Source: Adenophora triphylla var. japonica
Lineage: Eukaryota > Streptophyta > Magnoliopsida > Asterales > Campanulaceae
Direction: 5' to 3'
Assembly: GCA_022495995.1 (NCBI GenBank)
Contig: JAFEMH010000531.1
Coordinates: 62,001 to 126,000 of the forward strand
DNA length: 64,000 nt
Numbering within the stretch: position 1 is the stretch's first letter; each line of letters opens with the position of its first letter. The notes beneath the pieces are model-generated. The model saw only the letters and a program-made list of their open reading frames with translations, made no database searches and was not told the origin of the DNA. Positions 10,412 through 22,430 of this stretch are shown here, in pieces. The position numbers and the translations under genes were made by a program.

Positions 10412-13099
10412 TTGCCGCCCACTTCAGCCGAGAGAGAGAGAAGAGAGAGAGAATTCGAGATTTCTTCAACCCTTTTTGCTTCTATTGATTGGAATGGATC
10501 CGAGGGCAATCCCATACCGAGGCAAGCAAGAAGGAACATCTCGGCGGCCGCGAGAAGGAGGAGAAAGGAGCTCGTTCGGACGGAGAGGAAGTATGACTTC
10601 CTTACGCCTCCATCGGAGCTTTACCCGGGGAGAAGGGAGCATAAATCAACGAACCCGCGATCGGTTGGGGTAAGCATTCTCATTTTGCTCAAATCCGATG
10701 ATTTTGCTTGATTTTTGAATGATTTAGGGCTTGACCCGAATTTTAGGATTTTTCCTAAGATTTTTGAATGATTTTGAGATGCATGAACAACCTATGAGGC
10801 TAAGAATATGCATGTGCAATTTATTTGATGAAAATTATGAGAATGACTCACTTTTTTCTCGCAAAATGAAGTAAGAATGAGATTTGTCTAAATGAGATGA
10901 AGTTCTTGCCTTGTGCTAGAACTAGGTCAAAATTCTGATTTTCAATGAGAAAATATGATTTTGGAAGATGAAAATGATTCATGCATGCCATTTTATTTGA
11001 AAAATAATGCTTATGTGCAAAGAATTGTGATTTTGTGCTTTAGGAAAGCAACGTGCTTAAAATGACATGTTTCAAATGATGAAAGTCACGTTTTTGATGC
11101 AAAAGATATGCTAGAAAAACTTTTGTGAATGCTTTTCTTTTGAAAATATGTGCACTTTTGAATATACGCATGCTTTTGAAATGATATGAAGGACTGACGC
11201 TTCTTTTTTGATGTGCTTGTCTACAGGAAAACAAGTCTAGAGGACCGTCCGAGATTGCAGTGAAGCTTTGGCAGAGGATGCCGGATTTTGAGAAGAATGG
11301 GGTAAATCCCAAGCAGCTGGTGAGGGCTACTGGCACTGATGCATTTGTAGAGGCCATCGGGCAGGGGTGTCCACATCACCTCTAAGAGCAAGGGCTTGGT
11401 CCAGCCCTTTCGAGTTACCGTGGGACAAGACATAGCTTTCACCCGAGCCGGGGAGAGCCGACAAAGTGACTCGCCGATTTCACAAAATTTTACATCGTTG
11501 CAGCCTCACCGGAGGCCCGTGACTTGAGAGACCATATTACGCCCGAGGAGTTCCGTGCTTTGGTTGGATTTGAGTTGATTCCCAAGGGGCCGGGGATGGA
11601 GACGCGGAATGTCGAGGTGGCGCTCAGATTTGCATGCGTAACTTTGCTTTGCTAATGATGTGATCGCCCAGCCACTCGGCTAGGGCATTCATATGGTTGA
11701 TGCTATCAGTCACTATCTTTGCCAATTCTGGGACGCTAGCTATGACTTGCCTCCTTGACTCTCTGGAGGATGTGGATGGGATAGGGACGGTCTCTTGGGG
11801 AGAGGCCGGATTGGCGGAGTTGTACTTCTCATTGGACATGTACAGTCGGAACAAAGCTGCTTCCATGGACTGCTTCTCATTTGCCCTTGAGGTAGTCTCC
11901 CTTTTTTTTTTTTCTTTCTTTCTTTTCTCTCTTGAAACTTTTATGAGAGAGAGAATGACCCTTTTGATGTTTTGAACATGCAGGCCTGGTTTTGCGAGGT
12001 GATCGGGTTCTTCCCTTGGAACCAGCAGAGTGATGTCACCATCTTCCCTGCTATGGTTCGCTGGAGGGGAGATGCGAGAGATAAATTCACGGGGAAGACC
12101 CGGATTACCTTCGATTACAAAATGGTGAGGCCGGTCATCAACAGGGATGGGCACGACGGAGTGGACTTCTACCCTTGGGGCGAGTATCCTGAGATTTTGG
12201 CCGGGAGATGCTATCGAGGTGACGAGGCGAGAGGAGGTGGCTCACCGGGCCGACATGTGATGTCATTTATCTGGGACCGCTTCTCGAGGCGGCATGGTCA
12301 TGTTCCCCACTAGATGCCATTACTCCTTTTGACCCTCCAAAGCACGGATGCTCGCAGCCCGAGGGAGCGGCCGACGGATGAGATTGAGAGGTACCGGGCA
12401 GGTGTGGCTGCAGAGGAGTATTTTGACATGGGTACCCCTACGCCGTGTTTGTGGAGCGGCGCCGAGGACGCCAGCGAAGCTAGTGAAGCCGGCGGTCACT
12501 CAGGGGATATGGGGAGGATGAGCCATCGACTCCGCCGATCCCTCCCGCGCATCTGTCCTATGTGATCCATGGAGTGCCGAGGAGGATGAGGATACCTGTC
12601 CCCGATGCTAGGGAGCCCCGGTACACCTTGCCGCCTGATAGCACCGTAAGTATACTCTTAGGGTCTTATTCCCTTTTTAGCTTTCGCATTTTACGCTTTT
12701 GCAATTTTACGAGATTTTCGAGATTTTTCTCTTCTTTTCCTCGGAGTTCCGGCTCGTACTTACGATAGGCCGGTCGTGCGTAATAGGGGCCGGGAAGGAC
12801 ATGTGCCGGTCTCTTCGAGGAAGGCCGGCTCGCGCTTCGAAGGCGGCGGCGGATGCACTGGAGCACTGGGCGCAAGAGACGGCACGTCGGGAGCACAGGC
12901 GTCTACCTCATCGGCCTCGGAGTACTCTTCCTGCCATGCCTCGGGGCGGGGACCCAACGCCGACATTCGGAGCAACTGGGCTGAGTACGGGCACGATAAT
13001 GTCCATTTGTCTGACGTGAGCGACCAGGAGGACTTGATGAGGGAGGCTAGCATTTATGAGCTGAGTAGCGATGAGGAGGAAGAAGAATCGGAGGCCTAG
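10412..13099 (+). pseudogene. Antisense open-frame region 1 of the Tat element, intron-like gaps
   Basis: I do not recognise the product. The plus strand, opposite to pol, has open segments at about 10412-10668, 11227-11382, 11700-11890, 11976-12313 and 12330-13099. Three breaks look like introns: GGG|GTAAGC at 10668 to TCTACAG|GAAAAC at 11226, joined in phase; GAG|GTAGTC near 11890 to a T-rich stretch and CATGCAG|GCCTGG near 11975, in phase; and ACC|GTAAGT at 12645 followed by a T-rich stretch. The end is acidic (SSDEEEEESEA). In-frame stops and frame changes at 11382-11700 and 12313 break it. No clear ATG fits; the open stretch begins upstream of 10412. Extra antisense frames downstream of pol are known in Tat relatives. 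Confidence 0.5.
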
Positions 13100-13535
13100 G
13101 AGGTCTCTAGAGTAGATTTGGAACGAAAACAAACAATGAACAATTTTTATGCACAACTTGTTTATTTTTTGTTTTATTTGGGCGCCGATGGGGCGAAAAC
13201 ATTGTATTTACATTTTATTTACTTTTCTAATTTATGCTTTTTCAATTTGCATATTATCTGAGCCTTGGGGCGACTTTTTTGCTTGGAATTGGGGCTGAAA
13301 CTGGGCCAAAATGATTTATAATGGTATATAAATGCTTGAATGGCTTCTGGATATGTTTTTGTACAGGTTTTGGTTGAAAAAGTGGGGTGAAAACTCCCTT
13401 GGGCAGCAACTTTGGTTGCTGCAGAAATTTTTCTGCAGAGGGCTAATGTAGCCGTGCGGCATGGCCTTGAGGGCAAATGAAGCCGTGCGGCTAACGGTTC
13501 TGCTCGAACCGGTTATTTTCGAATAAAAGCAAGGC

Positions 13536-15134
13536 TTGGCCATTTCATTTCATTTTCACTCTAGACTTGTCCCAATTGTTCCAGAGCATATTTTGGACCG
13601 AAAAGCACCATCTTTGAACACTTTGCGATGGAGAAGCCCGTCAGATTGCAAAGGGGGAAGCGAGACCATTTTCTATCCGGTCTTCAATCTTGGGCGAGAT
13701 ATAACTTCCAAAATCACAAGGGGCTCGCTTGATTCTTCCTTCAAGATCAAATCTTTATGGCATTTGAGGGATCTCCCGCCCGATTGGGACTCTGTTGAGA
13801 GCCGCGGCAAAGTTAGGGACGTCCGGAGACATGTTTACTACTTCTCTTACAACGAAATTGTCCCAACGCACGAAGACTTCGTGAGCCTTGATTGGGGGTC
13901 CCGAGATCGAGGCTATATCTATTCCGCTGATCGGAGACGTGCCGGTGACGGTAAAGCTTGCATCTTTTCTCGAATTCCTTTGGGAGAGGCCGAGAGGATG
14001 ATGGTAGCCCCGGATAGGATTGACCTTTCGATATCCCGGGCGAGGTTTGGGTCTCCGGATATGGCTACGACCACGGTGGCTATGGATGCTTTCATTCTCT
14101 GCGTATTCTCTGTTTTGTTCACCGCCGAGTCCAGTGGGGATCTGTCATAGTGGCCTCTTGGACATGGTCGAGACTGCAGGGCTGGAAGGATATTGTCCCG
14201 CCGGTTTTGGGAGAGACATTTCATGGGATCGACAGATGGCTCGGGGAGACCGTTTCATGAGGTCCGGGAGTCCGGCTATGTTGACTCGCTGGGCTGCGGG
14301 GAGAGGCTCGGGGCTTTGCACGGGGCTTTGCCGACTTAGTGCCCTTGGGTGATTTCTCGGAGAGGTGCGCCTAGCGAGCGAGGAACAGGGTAGGCCAGGG
14401 AGCCGATGATGGCTAGGCTATCCACTTCGGACATCCGTTGGTGGATACCACATTGGAGGTTGCGGACGGGGAGGATATTTCGGGAGTCTTATGTTGTGAG
14501 GGTTCCGTGATTACAGCTGGTCATCCTTCTACATACCCTGCTTAGTATCCAGGCAGTTTGGGGCTTTACAGGAGCCTTTGAGTGATTGGGAGGACATCCG
14601 GACCATGGAGGTGGTGTCATTGGATATGAGAGATCCAGCCAGCTTCTCTTTCTTCTCGAGGGCTTGGACATATACTGCTTTCCCACCCAGGGCTATCTTC
14701 AGGAGCAGGAAAAGCACCATCTTGACCACTGTCTACTTGGACTGGTACGAGAGGGAGATGGGAGCGACTCAGGTTATCTTGGAGGATAGACGTCGAGCTT
14801 TATTGGGAGGCGGCGTGACTCGAGTAGGACTCTGAGGGAGACCGAGGCTAAGGCGAGTTGCCATAACCAGTCAGGTGACTTGGTCCGAGATATGGAGGCT
14901 CGGTACAAGAGGTTGTCCGAGGTCGCTCCTTTGACTGAGTCTCAGAGGGAGGAGGTGCGGACTCGTGCTCGGATAGAGAGAGCGCTCATTGACACGGGGT
15001 TGGTAGAGGCTCCAGTGAGGATACCAGAGGTCGGGATGAGGGATACCGACATTATTGAGAAGAAAAGGAAGAAGACTCGACGAGGCCGAGGAAAAGGGAA
15101 GAAGACTGAAGAAGACTCAGCGAATGACGACTGA
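13536..15134 (+). pseudogene. Antisense open-frame region 2 of the Tat element, frameshifted
   Basis: The product is not recognised. An open stretch of about 200 codons (13536-14147) contains FNLGRDITSKITRG, SLWHLRDLPPDWDSVESRG and VRRHVYYFSYNEIVPTHEDF. It continues in other frames with stops through 14150-14830. It ends with a clean 84-codon frame (14880-15134) that is rich in Arg, Lys and Glu and closes with a basic KKRKKTRRGRGKGKK tract, a possible nuclear-localisation signal. No ATG opens the first stretch. It converges on pol, whose end is at about 15978. I read it as a decayed extra gene of the element rather than noise, because the open frame and charge pattern are unlike the other strand. 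Confidence 0.45.
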
Positions 15135-15483
15135 CAAGTCTTTTCTCAAGATCCTCTTATTGCCATTTGCAAACACATTAGTTTATTTAGGCATTTTATT
15201 GTATTTTAGATCTTTTTAGCAGGTTAGCAGAGTTAAGAGGTAGACCGTGCTTGAACTCATCAAGAAGTTTTTAACTTGTAATGAACAAGGCATATTATCT
15301 TAAAAATTAATCAAGACACATTTCATGGAAATTCAAATGTCTCTTTTTTTATTGATCAGGACATATTTCATGGAAACTTAATCGTCCTTTTTATTGTTTA
15401 GACCGAACCATATATGGCTGCCTACGTTCCCCTTTTACAAGAAAGGCTAAGGGGCGTAGTTCATTCTGGTGAACCAATTTTTT

Positions 15484-15693
15484 TATGTGCAGCCCTGTTT
15501 TTTGCCTAGACCGCCCTTTTTGGGGTTTTCAGCCTAGCTGGGCATTACTCTTTTTGCACTAAGATTTTTTTTTTCTCTTCTTTTTTTTTATGTATGTGCA
15601 ACCCTGTCTTTTGCCTAGACCGCCCTTTTTGGGGTTTTCAGCCTAGCTGGGCATTACTCTTTTTGCACTAAGATTTTTTTTTATTATTTTTTC
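15484..15693. repeat. Tandem duplication of a 109-bp unit
   Basis: The block from TATGTGCAGCCCTG through GCACTAAGATTTTTTTT at 15484-15592 is repeated at 15593-15693 with few changes. It separates the converging antisense frame 2 and pol. Each unit ends in a long T tract (an A tract in pol orientation). Confidence 0.85.
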
Positions 15694-15977
15694 TTTTTTT
15701 TTTTTATCAGACATAGTATCTTCGGAGTTTATCACCGTTGACTGGGTGGACAAAGGGATTGCCATCCAAGTCTGCAAGCTTCATTGCTCCTCCTGACAGT
15801 ATCTTCTGCACCACATAAGGGCCGATCCGAGACGGGTTCCCATTTTCCCAGGGGGTTGTCTCTGGTAGGGGCTTTACTTTCGGCACTAAGTCGCCCTCTT
15901 TGATGTCTCTGGCCTTGACCTTTTTATCAAACGCTCGGCCATTCGCCTCTGGTAGGCTCGGGTGTGTTCCATGGCTT

Positions 15978-16800
15978 TTAGCCTTCTCTCGTCAAGCAGG
16001 TGGCTAACTCATTATGCCAGCCGCGCAACCATTCCACTTCATTGACACCGTTTTCCAGGAGGACCCTTAATGACGGGATTTCCAACTCCACCGGTAACAC
16101 TGCTTCCATCCCGTAAGTTAGGGCAAAAGGAGTTTCTCCTGTGGCTGTTTCCGACAGACGTTCGTAGCCCCAGAGTGCTAGGTGCGGCTTTTCGGGCCAA
16201 TCACGACCACGGGTGGCCATCTTCCGGATGATCCGCTCGAGTGTCTTATTAGCGGCTTCCACGGCTCCATTGGTGCGAGGTGCATGCGGGGACGACTTGT
16301 GGCGAGTAACTCGAATTCTCGATGCTAGCCTATCGCAGATCTCCTTCGAAGTGTGACCCATTATCGAAATGATCTCGTTGGGCACCCCATATCCGCACAT
16401 TATGTTTTCTTTGATGAACTGGGCCACTTTTCTGGAAGTGAGGACCTTGTAGGACTTGGCTTCTACCCACTTTGTGAAGTAGTCGATGGCTACCAACATG
16501 AACTCGTGCCCATTGCTCCCGGTCGGGGATATTTTCCCTATCACGTCAATGCCCCAAGTTGCAAACGGCCAGGAGTCGTCATGCGGTACGAGGTCATGAG
16601 GTGGGAGATGGTTGAGGTTGGCAAACCGCTGGCATTTGTCGCGAGGTTCGGACGTGCTGAACACGATGCTGTTTCCATGGAGATCCGGTAGTAACCCATT
16701 CGAGGATCACTTGCATCGGGGCTCGGCATTCATGTGAGGACCGCAGGGACCATTGTGGACTTCGGTCATCAAATCTCTGGCTCTTTCTTGAGTGACACAT
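15978..16800 (-). pseudogene. Integrase of the Tat-clade pol, catalytic residue lost
   Basis: The minus strand keeps WGIDVIGKISPTGSNGHEF (first catalytic Asp in GIDVIG), FTKWVEAKSY, NGAVEAANKTLERIIRKM (catalytic Glu), GETPFALTYGMEAVLPVE and WHNELATC. The second catalytic Asp, normally in IISDNG, is replaced in IISIMG. The zinc-finger part upstream (about 16541-16800) is split over two frames. The enzyme cannot be active as read. Confidence 0.8.
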
Positions 16801-17149
16801 GAGAGGAGTGGTCCTTGATACCGCTTCTTATACAGGTTGCCTCCTAGAATGACATAATGAGAAGCCAACCTTTTCGGGGCTTGCAAGCTTTTGGCTCGAT
16901 ACCTTCTTTCGGTCTACCTTCTTCGTCTCGAAAGCCGACTCTCCGTCTTTGAGGAATTGGTAAATCGGTGTACCAAGGTTCCTTTATGGGCTCGGGTCCC
17001 AGGTCCACTTCACTGACAGAAGGCTGGGGCTTCTCTTCTACCCACTCTGAAGGGCTTTATGGTTTTCCCTCGGGGATCTCTACCAATGAGGCTAGAGTAG
17101 CTAGGGCATCTCGCGAATCTGTTCTTTTCCCTCGGCAAGTAGTGGAAAG

Positions 17150-17458
17150 TCACTTCTCTGAAGCTGTCCGATCCAACTCCTCCATATGGGCATGATACCG
17201 TTGTAGATCGGGGTCCACAGTCTTCCACTTGTTGGAGACTTGGTTGATGATCGAGGCGAATCTCCGTAAACTTCGAGCTCCTTGACATTTCTTTCTAAAG
17301 CGGCCTCGAACCAAAGAATGCGAGGCTTCATACTCGGTGACATTGTTCGTGGCGGGAAAGTTCAACTTGAGGGCTATGGGGGTATGCTCATCTTTCGGAT
17401 CGACCAATAGCATTCCTACACCATTTCCTCTTTTGTTAGCGGCTCCGTCAAAGAACAA
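17150..17458 (-). pseudogene. Archaeal-type RNase H domain of Tat-clade pol
   Basis: The peptide begins FFDGAANKRGNGVGMLLVDP and contains LNFPATNNVTEYEA. This is the extra RNase H (aRNH) carried by Tat-clade elements after the usual RT and RNase H, thought to have been acquired secondarily. It lies between the RT/RNase H remnants (17585-19040) and the integrase. A frame change after residue 50 disrupts it. Confidence 0.75.
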
Positions 17459-17584
17459 TTGCCATCTATTTTCGTGCTCAACTGCAAAGATCCCTTCATC
17501 GGAAATTGGGGTTCGGGCCCTCTGTCTTCATTCGGGAAATTCGCCGGGTGATCGACAATGCTTGACCCTTGATGGCCTTTCTGG

Positions 17585-19040
17585 TCACATAGTTGATGTC
17601 GTATTCGCCAAGAAGAAGGACCACTTCGCTAAACGCATTGAGAGGGAAGGCTTGTCAAAGATGTACTTGATGGGGTCTATTTTCGAGACCAAGTTCACGG
17701 GGTGGGCTTGCATATAATGCTTCAACTTGCCGACTACCCGAGACCCGCTCCCCCGCACAAGTCTTTTCACATGCTTGAGTAATTGAGCTCGCTCCCTGTA
17801 GCTTCCGGTGACAAAGTAAATGGCATTTTCCACCCGAGAGTCTTTCTTTTCCCGAGCAAGCATAGCCCCAACCGCCGTGTACGTGACGGTGAGATAGAGC
17901 GAAGAGGCTTGTCTATGTGGGGGCATAGTAGGGGGATGTACTAAGTATGACTTGATCTGGTCAAAGGCATCCCGGCATTCTTCGGTCCATTCTGTGTCCA
18001 CATTCTTCTTCATGAGCTTGAAGATGGGCTCGCACATAGTGGTCAACCGATTGACGAAACGGCCGATGTGCTTGCAATTTACCCATGAAGCTCTTGACTT
18101 AATGCGGGTTTGAGGTGGCCTCATATCCATGATGGCTTTGATCTTTCGAGGGTCAACTTCTATACCTCGCTCCGTGACCATGTACTCCAAGCACTTTTCC
18201 CCTTGTCGCTCCGAAGGTGCATTTGGCGTGGTTTAGTCTCATGGAATGTTGTCTCAACCTCTCGAAAAGAATTTTCGTAGGTCAACAAAGTGCTGCCCAC
18301 CTTCTCCTTTGGAGTGGATTATCATGTCATCTACGTAGACCTCAATCTCCTTGTGGATCATGTCATGAAAAAGCGCGGTCGCTGCCCTTTGGTAAGTAGC
18401 CCCGGCATTCTTGAGCCCGAATGGCATTCTTGTATAACAAGAGGTCCCCCACGGTGTGGTGAAGGCCGTCTTTTCTTGGTCTTCCTCGGCCATCTTGATC
18501 TGGTTGTAGCTCTGCAAAACCATCAACGAAGGATTTGACTTCGTAGTTGGCGGTGGAGTCCACCGGGATGTCTATGTTTGGCGAGAGGGTAGTCGTCTTT
18601 GGGGCCGCCTTGTTTAGATCTCGGAAATCCACACAGCTGGCGCACCTTCCCATTGGCCTTGGTTACGGTCACGATGTTGGACAACCATGTCGGGTATTCA
18701 ATAACTCGATGAACCCTACCCGCATTAGCTTCTCAATTTCTTCTTTGACTGTAGAGACCATTCCGGCTTAATCTTTCTCGGTTTACATTTCTTGGCTTAG
18801 CATCGGTGCTAGAGGGATTACGTGCTCTACTATCGAACTGTCTAGCCCCGGCATATCCTTGGATGACCATGCAAACACGTCGACGTATTCTACGAGCGGC
18901 TCGATCAATCTGTCCCTTTCAACCCCCTGGAAGAAGCTTCCAATCTGTGTCTCTTTAGGTTCCTCAATAGTACCCAAGTTCACACTTATCAAAACCTCCT
19001 CGGCGGCTTGGGCCCGGTTTTCCTCTTTTACGAAACACAC
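17585..19040 (-). pseudogene. Reverse transcriptase and RNase H remnants of Tat-clade pol
   Basis: The recognisable order is the RT lead-in (YVDVFAWSSKDMPGLDSSIVEH at 18783-19040, slightly split here), VDFRDLNKAAPK near 18620, DQEKTAFTTPWGTSCYTRMP with the catalytic YVDDM near 18310-18470, then GIEVDPRKIKAIMDMRPP and RT/RNase H blocks down to 17585. At least four frame changes or stops occur. The catalytic YVDD itself is intact. Confidence 0.8.
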
Positions 19041-19971
19041 TTAAAGATTTCTTCAATGTATTGTTCGTTTAGTGTGTTTGCATCTTGTTCAAATGATTCA
19101 TTATTAAGCTTGTTGTTAAGTTTTGAGTTAATTTATCATTTGTTAAGTTGGCAATAAGAGGATAATCGAGAAAGATTTGTCATTTCATTCAAGATAAGGG
19201 GAAAGATGACATCGATTACATTTTCATAATCCTCGGGCGTGAGGCCTTCGGATGACTCGAGGGCTGGAATTCGAAGATTCCTGACTCGGCGAATAGACAA
19301 CGAGGGTGCTTGACACGACCGGGTTGAGGAGGACGGGGTACCAATCCAAGCTCCGTGATCATTTCTTTGTCGGCGGCTATCGGTCACGAGAATGTCTCCC
19401 AATTCTTCAATGGCATTTCGTCTTAGTTACCAAAGTGCGAGGATCAAAATGACTTTCACCATCGTCTCCAATAACGGCAACTATCTCATCATCGAATCGA
19501 AGTCGATCAAGTCTCGGGATTTGTGCTTCTTCGTCAAACAACTCTTGCAAACCCCTTGTTGTCTTCACCAGGCGGCGTCTATCTCGGCGATCTTTGGAAG
19601 AGCTAACTCAAAGGCGGAGAAGTCCATTGTCCCGAATGCCGACTCTTTTGCCACCGGCCGGATTTCCTTTTAAGACGTACTCATTACGAACGGTAGTGGT
19701 GGCCCTGGGGATATCTCGGCAAATCAAGGAACATTCTTCGAACGGGATTGGGCTGGCTTTCCCTAACTTTCTCAAGGTTCTCTAGAAGGGTTTTTTGCAA
19801 GGAGATCTGCGATTACTTTCATCATATTGTGTCCCTCCTTTTATAAAGTAATGGGTCGAGAGACGGAATCGTAAGGATGGAGCTGGACCCCTTCACCTTT
19901 CGTGCCTTTAGCTTTTACGGCATCCCGAGAGTTCGGTTTATACCCCAAGCCATATACGGTAGTCTGCTCCT

Positions 19972-20758
19972 TTACATCAATGATGGTGTTACGACCTTGA
20001 AGTCTTCTACCCAATCCAAGTCCCGAAGATAACTCATTTTTCGCATCATTCTCATGGCGGGAGGGATTTTATCGGAAGTAGTGGTGAGGTCGGTGCAACA
20101 CACTTGTGCCTTGGAAGAAGCTACGGAGAATCCGGTCAATGCTAACCCTTCATCATCGTGTTTGATCTCCAATATCGGGATATCCCCGGTCTTGGTTCCT
20201 TCTACCGTGACCTTTGTCCCCATAAATGGTGGTGATAGTTCCATCACTGACCGGAATTTGACGACCGATGCAAAGTAGAGGGTACCCCGTTTATCTCGGT
20301 GGATCCAAGGCCGTCCCAAGAAGGCAAGAATGAAATCGGAATGTCAATAACTTGAAAATCAACGTCCATGACCCTTTTTCCGAACCACATCTTGAGAGTG
20401 GCGATCCCCAAAGCGATCGTGCGGTGGAGTCATAGGCCTTAATAGTTTGACTAGAAGGCTTTAAGTCCGTTGGCTTCGGATCCAATAAATCCATCATTTT
20501 AGGCGGCAAGACATTCATTGCACCCCCGTCGACTAGTACTCGTGGCAATCGACGCTCTTCTAACTGGACCGTGATGTAAAGAGGTTCGTTGTGACTAGCC
20601 CCATACTTTGGCGGGTCCAATTCAGTGAAGGTAATGATGTTTCCGTAGTGGATATTTCCAATCATTTGGACGACCTCATGCGGGGTGACTTCTATGGGCA
20701 CCATGGTCTTGGCCAAACTTTCTTCTAGCTTCAACTTATGAGGGTATGAGGAGGTCAA
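19972..20758 (-). pseudogene. Protease region of Tat-clade pol
   Basis: Two overlapping frames hold the retropepsin domain. VLVDGGAMNVLP has the catalytic Asp, with DGG in place of the usual D-S/T-G, and MGRPWIHRDKRG matches the lineage's post-protease block. The first frame (20291-20758) shifts into the second near 20300. The segment 19041-19971 is the decayed linker to RT, in which I see no long frame. Confidence 0.7.
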
Positions 20759-20759
20759 C

Positions 20760-22430
20760 AGGGGACCATAAGGAGATATTGGCTTGGGTACACTTCAGGC
20801 GAGTTAGGGCGGATCCTCCTTATCGTAGTCGGGCTTTTACGCACGGCTTATAAGGTCTTTTATCGTCTTTGGCTCCGAAATGGCATTCCTTTTGTCACCC
20901 TTAGTAGCTCAATACTCATCTGTCCGGGCCGAGTCATCACATAGACATTGGATTTTCCTTGGTCATTATTCCTCTTTGGAGGATTACGTCAATTCTTTCA
21001 AAGTCGAGGCGGATTCTTGTGGCGTATGGCCAATTCTGCGATTGATCGATTGACGGTCTTTGTCGGAAGCATAGGCGGCTTCCGAATCTGCGGTCCCAGG
21101 TTATCGGCTTTTGACCTTTTTCGAGTTTGACCGCTAATTTCAACTTCACATTCTCCGTTTAAAGCTTTCACGGTCTCATTCAAACTTTTCAAAGTCGGCA
21201 TGCAACAAGAATTATCATTTCGGAGTTTGGAGCTTGGCAAATGGCTTTCTTATCCGAACCTAGCAACTTCTTTAACAGTAGGATCACATTCCTCATCACC
21301 TGTCAAGCATGTCTTTTCTTTCCACAGGGTCAACCTTCGACGGCATCTTTGGACGTTAGCCAAACATTTTCAGTGGGAAATTCCATCATCAATAAGGATT
21401 TCGCGGGGTCAAACCTCATGGCGGGTTCCTTTTCCTCAGAGACATTTTCCGGGCTTTTTGGCTTCGGCTAACCACTCCTCTATTGTCCCTTCCGGCACTT
21501 CGACCGTGTCTTCATCGGTGTCACTACGGTAGCTCTCGTGGGAACTTTCGCCTTGGCTCTTATGACCAATGAGGGCAAAGCAGGTCGGGATACTTAACGC
21601 CATATGAGGGTATCTCGGACTCTTCCTCGGGCTTAGGGATTACCAGAAGACATCATTATCATCGTAGGACATAAAGGGACTGGGGTCGCCTCTAAACTCA
21701 GGACTCTTTCCAAGGCATCCATACATTCTTCTTCGGACCAAGTTTCGGGAGTGACTACTAACACCGTGATAGAGTCTACCCTTCCCGATGAGAGTTTGGC
21801 TTCGGCGACGCTTACATGTTCTAGATCGGTGGGAGGAGCCCACTTCCCTCTTTTGGCTAAAGCTTCGATCAAGTCTCTCCATTCACCTACCAAGTCCTTG
21901 TACGGAGTATTGAACTCTAGGATATAGGACTCATACACTTCCTCATCCTTCTCCGAGCCTTTGCGTAGGCCGCAGACACACTTTGAAGTGATTTCATCCC
22001 CTATTCCAGTGCAGTGGCTTTCGCCTCATCTTGCCCTTCGGGTTTCACTTCCGTTGGCTCCAAGTCCATTCCTTCTCTTGAACTTGTCATCATCACCGTA
22101 AATCCACCCATTCCTATTCTCGTTCCCGATCGACTCTTCGCCGTAGCCGCTCGAGAGGTAGGCAAATTCACTGAGCGTTGACAAAATTGGAAAGGTCAAA
22201 CCGGCACCGGGATCCCAAGGTAGGGAAATTTGGCTCAAAGCTAAAAGGAGGAAAAGGGTCCCATGGGGGGATTCAGAGGAAGCGAGGGTGTCGGGACCAC
22301 TAACGGCTTGGGGTATTGGGGAAGGCGATAAGGGACGATCTTTGGCAATGGGTTGTATGAGGATGGAGGAGGGCACTGGTTATAGGCTAGCTCTTCTTCC
22401 TTAGCCATCTCGGTTATCCAAACCAAGATC
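20760..22430 (-). pseudogene. Presumed gag region of the Tat-clade element, badly decayed
   Basis: By position between leader and protease this should be gag. Short minus-strand frames are visible (21633-21938 with GEWRDLIEALAKRGKW; 22241-22426, Pro-rich), but I find no intact gag core or zinc knuckle, so the assignment rests mainly on position. Numerous stops and frame changes make it non-coding as read. Confidence 0.45.
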
